The position numbers were made by a program, and so were the translations under genes. DNA of 64,000 bases from Clostridium celatum DSM 1785 (lineage in GTDB: Bacteria > Bacillota > Clostridia > Clostridiales > Clostridiaceae), in contig NZ_KB291681.1 of assembly GCF_000320405.1 (NCBI RefSeq), positions 16,778-80,777 on the forward strand, in the 5' to 3' direction. Positions 63,256-64,000 of this stretch are shown here, piece after piece. The notes beneath the pieces are model-generated. The model did not search any database and was not told the DNA's origin. It was given only the letters and a program-made list of their open reading frames with translations. The number at the start of each line of letters is the position of its first letter. Within the stretch, counting starts at the first letter, position 1.

Positions 63256-63822
63256 TTGAGACCAGCATTAGTAATAATTGATATGCAAAATTGGTTTTTT
63301 AGAAGCGCAGAAAGAAGAGTAAGGTTGCCAAAACTTATTTCATCAATCAATGAACTTATAGATATTGCGAGTGAAAAAGAAATTCCAATATATCAGGTTT
63401 TAACTATACATAAAAGCGATAGGTCTACTTGGAACATTGTTATGAAGAAACATAATATTGCTGCATTACTTGAAGGTAGTAAAGAAGCAGAATTGTTACC
63501 TCAAATAAAATTTGATAATTCACAAGAAGTTCTTATAAAGACAAGACAAAGCACCTTTATAAGAACTAACTTTGAAGAAAAGTTAAGAGAACAAAATGTG
63601 GACACTCTGATTTTATGCGGAGTTTTTACTCATGGTTGCGTTGGGAGAACAGCAGTTGATGCCTATGAGAGAGATTTTAATGTAATATTGGCAAAGGATG
63701 CATCTTTTAGTCATGTGAAAAATCAAGAAGAAGCAATGTTTGAAGTCATTAAACAAGAGCAAGAACAATCCATACTAACTAATGATGAAATAAAGAAATT
63801 ACTTGTAAATATAAGGTCATAA
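63256..63822 (+). CDS. Isochorismatase-like cysteine hydrolase
   Basis: 188 residues. The catalytic triad of the family is present: D9 (IIDMQNWF), K95 (IKTRQSTF) and C128 (GVFTHGCVGRTAVDAYERDF). Family members cleave isochorismate, nicotinamide and related amides; the substrate is not predictable here. TTG start with TAGGAGGG upstream. It differs from its neighbours in being a metabolic enzyme with its own upstream region and terminator, bounded by 17-bp inverted repeats, so it looks like a cargo (moron) gene of the phage. Confidence 0.87.
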   Translation: MRPALVIIDMQNWFFRSAERRVRLPKLISSINELIDIASEKEIPIYQVLTIHKSDRSTWNIVMKKHNIAALLEGSKEAELLPQIKFDNSQEVLIKTRQSTFIRTNFEEKLREQNVDTLILCGVFTHGCVGRTAVDAYERDFNVILAKDASFSHVKNQEEAMFEVIKQEQEQSILTNDEIKKLLVNIRS

Positions 63823-63862
63823 TATTAATCTATTACAAACTCAAAATTAAATATAAAATAAT

Positions 63863-63901
63863 AAAAATACCGTACTATTCAAATGAATATGCGGTATTTT
63901 T
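63863..63901 (+). terminator. Terminator of the isochorismatase-like gene, containing the right inverted repeat
   Basis: AAAAATACCG (63863-63872) pairs with CGGTATTTTT (63892-63901), with ATTCA/TGAAT as an inner stem. Its left half (63866-63882) is the exact reverse complement of 63121-63137. Confidence 0.85.
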
Positions 63902-64000
63902 TAGTTCGCAATTCAAAAATATTAAGAAATAGAAGGAGAGGTAAAGATGAAAGAAGAAAATATAAGAATTAATTATGAAACTATAGGAGTTATGGAGCAA
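63901..64000 (+). repeat. Direct repeat, right copy
   Basis: 95 of 100 bases match 58961-59060, starting right after the terminator stem and running to the window edge. Confidence 0.9.
63947..64000 (+). CDS. Second copy of the 59007-type gene (3' end outside window)
   Basis: MKEENIRINYETIGVMEQ, differing from the copy at 59007 at two of 18 residues, with the same RBS AAGGAGAGG. The rest is beyond the window. Confidence 0.7.
   Translation, partial: MKEENIRINYETIGVMEQ

Overview
The window is AT-rich Firmicute DNA, most likely Clostridium sensu stricto. This is suggested by very low GC by eye, strong GGAGG-type ribosome binding sites, TTG/GTG starts, a T-box in front of pheST, and the orders zapA-U32 peptidase-mutS2 and cmk-ispH-rpsA. 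The species cannot be fixed from the window. It falls into two parts: ordinary chromosome (1 to about 43,350) and the left part of a prophage (about 43,360 to the right edge), which continues beyond base 64,000.

Chromosome. 1-1436 holds a KtrB/KtrA potassium system (KtrB is cut by the left edge), followed by a SpoU-type 23S rRNA methyltransferase. A promoter and a complete T-box leader with a UUC (Phe) specifier precede pheS-pheT. 6.1-9.3 kb carries a DUF2156 protein, a small minus-strand gene without a normal start codon, an unknown protein and a PflX-type radical SAM protein. 9.4-17.7 kb has a ZapA protein with a long coiled-coil extension, a U32 peptidase-family protein, mutS2, a TudS/DUF523 protein and unknown genes. 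17.7-32 kb is a set of single genes and short operons: DMT transporter, SNF2 helicase plus TPR protein, type I IPP isomerase, small unknown proteins, a cytosolic pullulanase, a DUF523-DUF1722 protein, a TerC protein and an anchored esterase. 32-43 kb is core metabolism and translation: pyrE, threonine dehydratase, an RluB-type pseudouridine synthase, mnmM, an RpiR-type regulator, an HI0933 flavoprotein, cmk, ispH, ribosomal protein S1, a GNAT protein and miaB.

Prophage. Directly after miaB, where clostridia normally have mutS, there is a ribosome binding site and a start codon reading MALTPMMR, the typical MutS N-terminus. It then runs into foreign DNA and stops. A tyrosine integrase lies next to this junction, so the element has integrated into codons 8-9 of mutS. 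Rightward from there: integrase with an overlapping small leader ORF, CI-like repressor, divergent promoter, two small XRE proteins, an antirepressor, an SMC-like ATPase, a YqaJ exonuclease, RecT, a DnaD-type initiator with internal repeats (probable origin), a DnaC loader, many small early genes (MazG-like, AbrB-like, a second antirepressor split by an amber codon, RusA, YopX, Nmad1-type), SSB, a host-type nucleoid-associated protein and an ArpU-like late regulator. An isochorismatase-like gene bounded by 17-bp inverted repeats follows, and then a second copy of an earlier small gene. Structural and lysis genes are not in the window.

The points most worth checking are the prophage in the start of mutS, the in-frame amber in the antirepressor, the repeats inside the initiator gene, the inverted-repeat-flanked cargo gene, a recurrent intergenic hairpin in the phage early operon, and a hairpin upstream of the small DUF523 gene that holds both its -10 box and its ribosome binding site.
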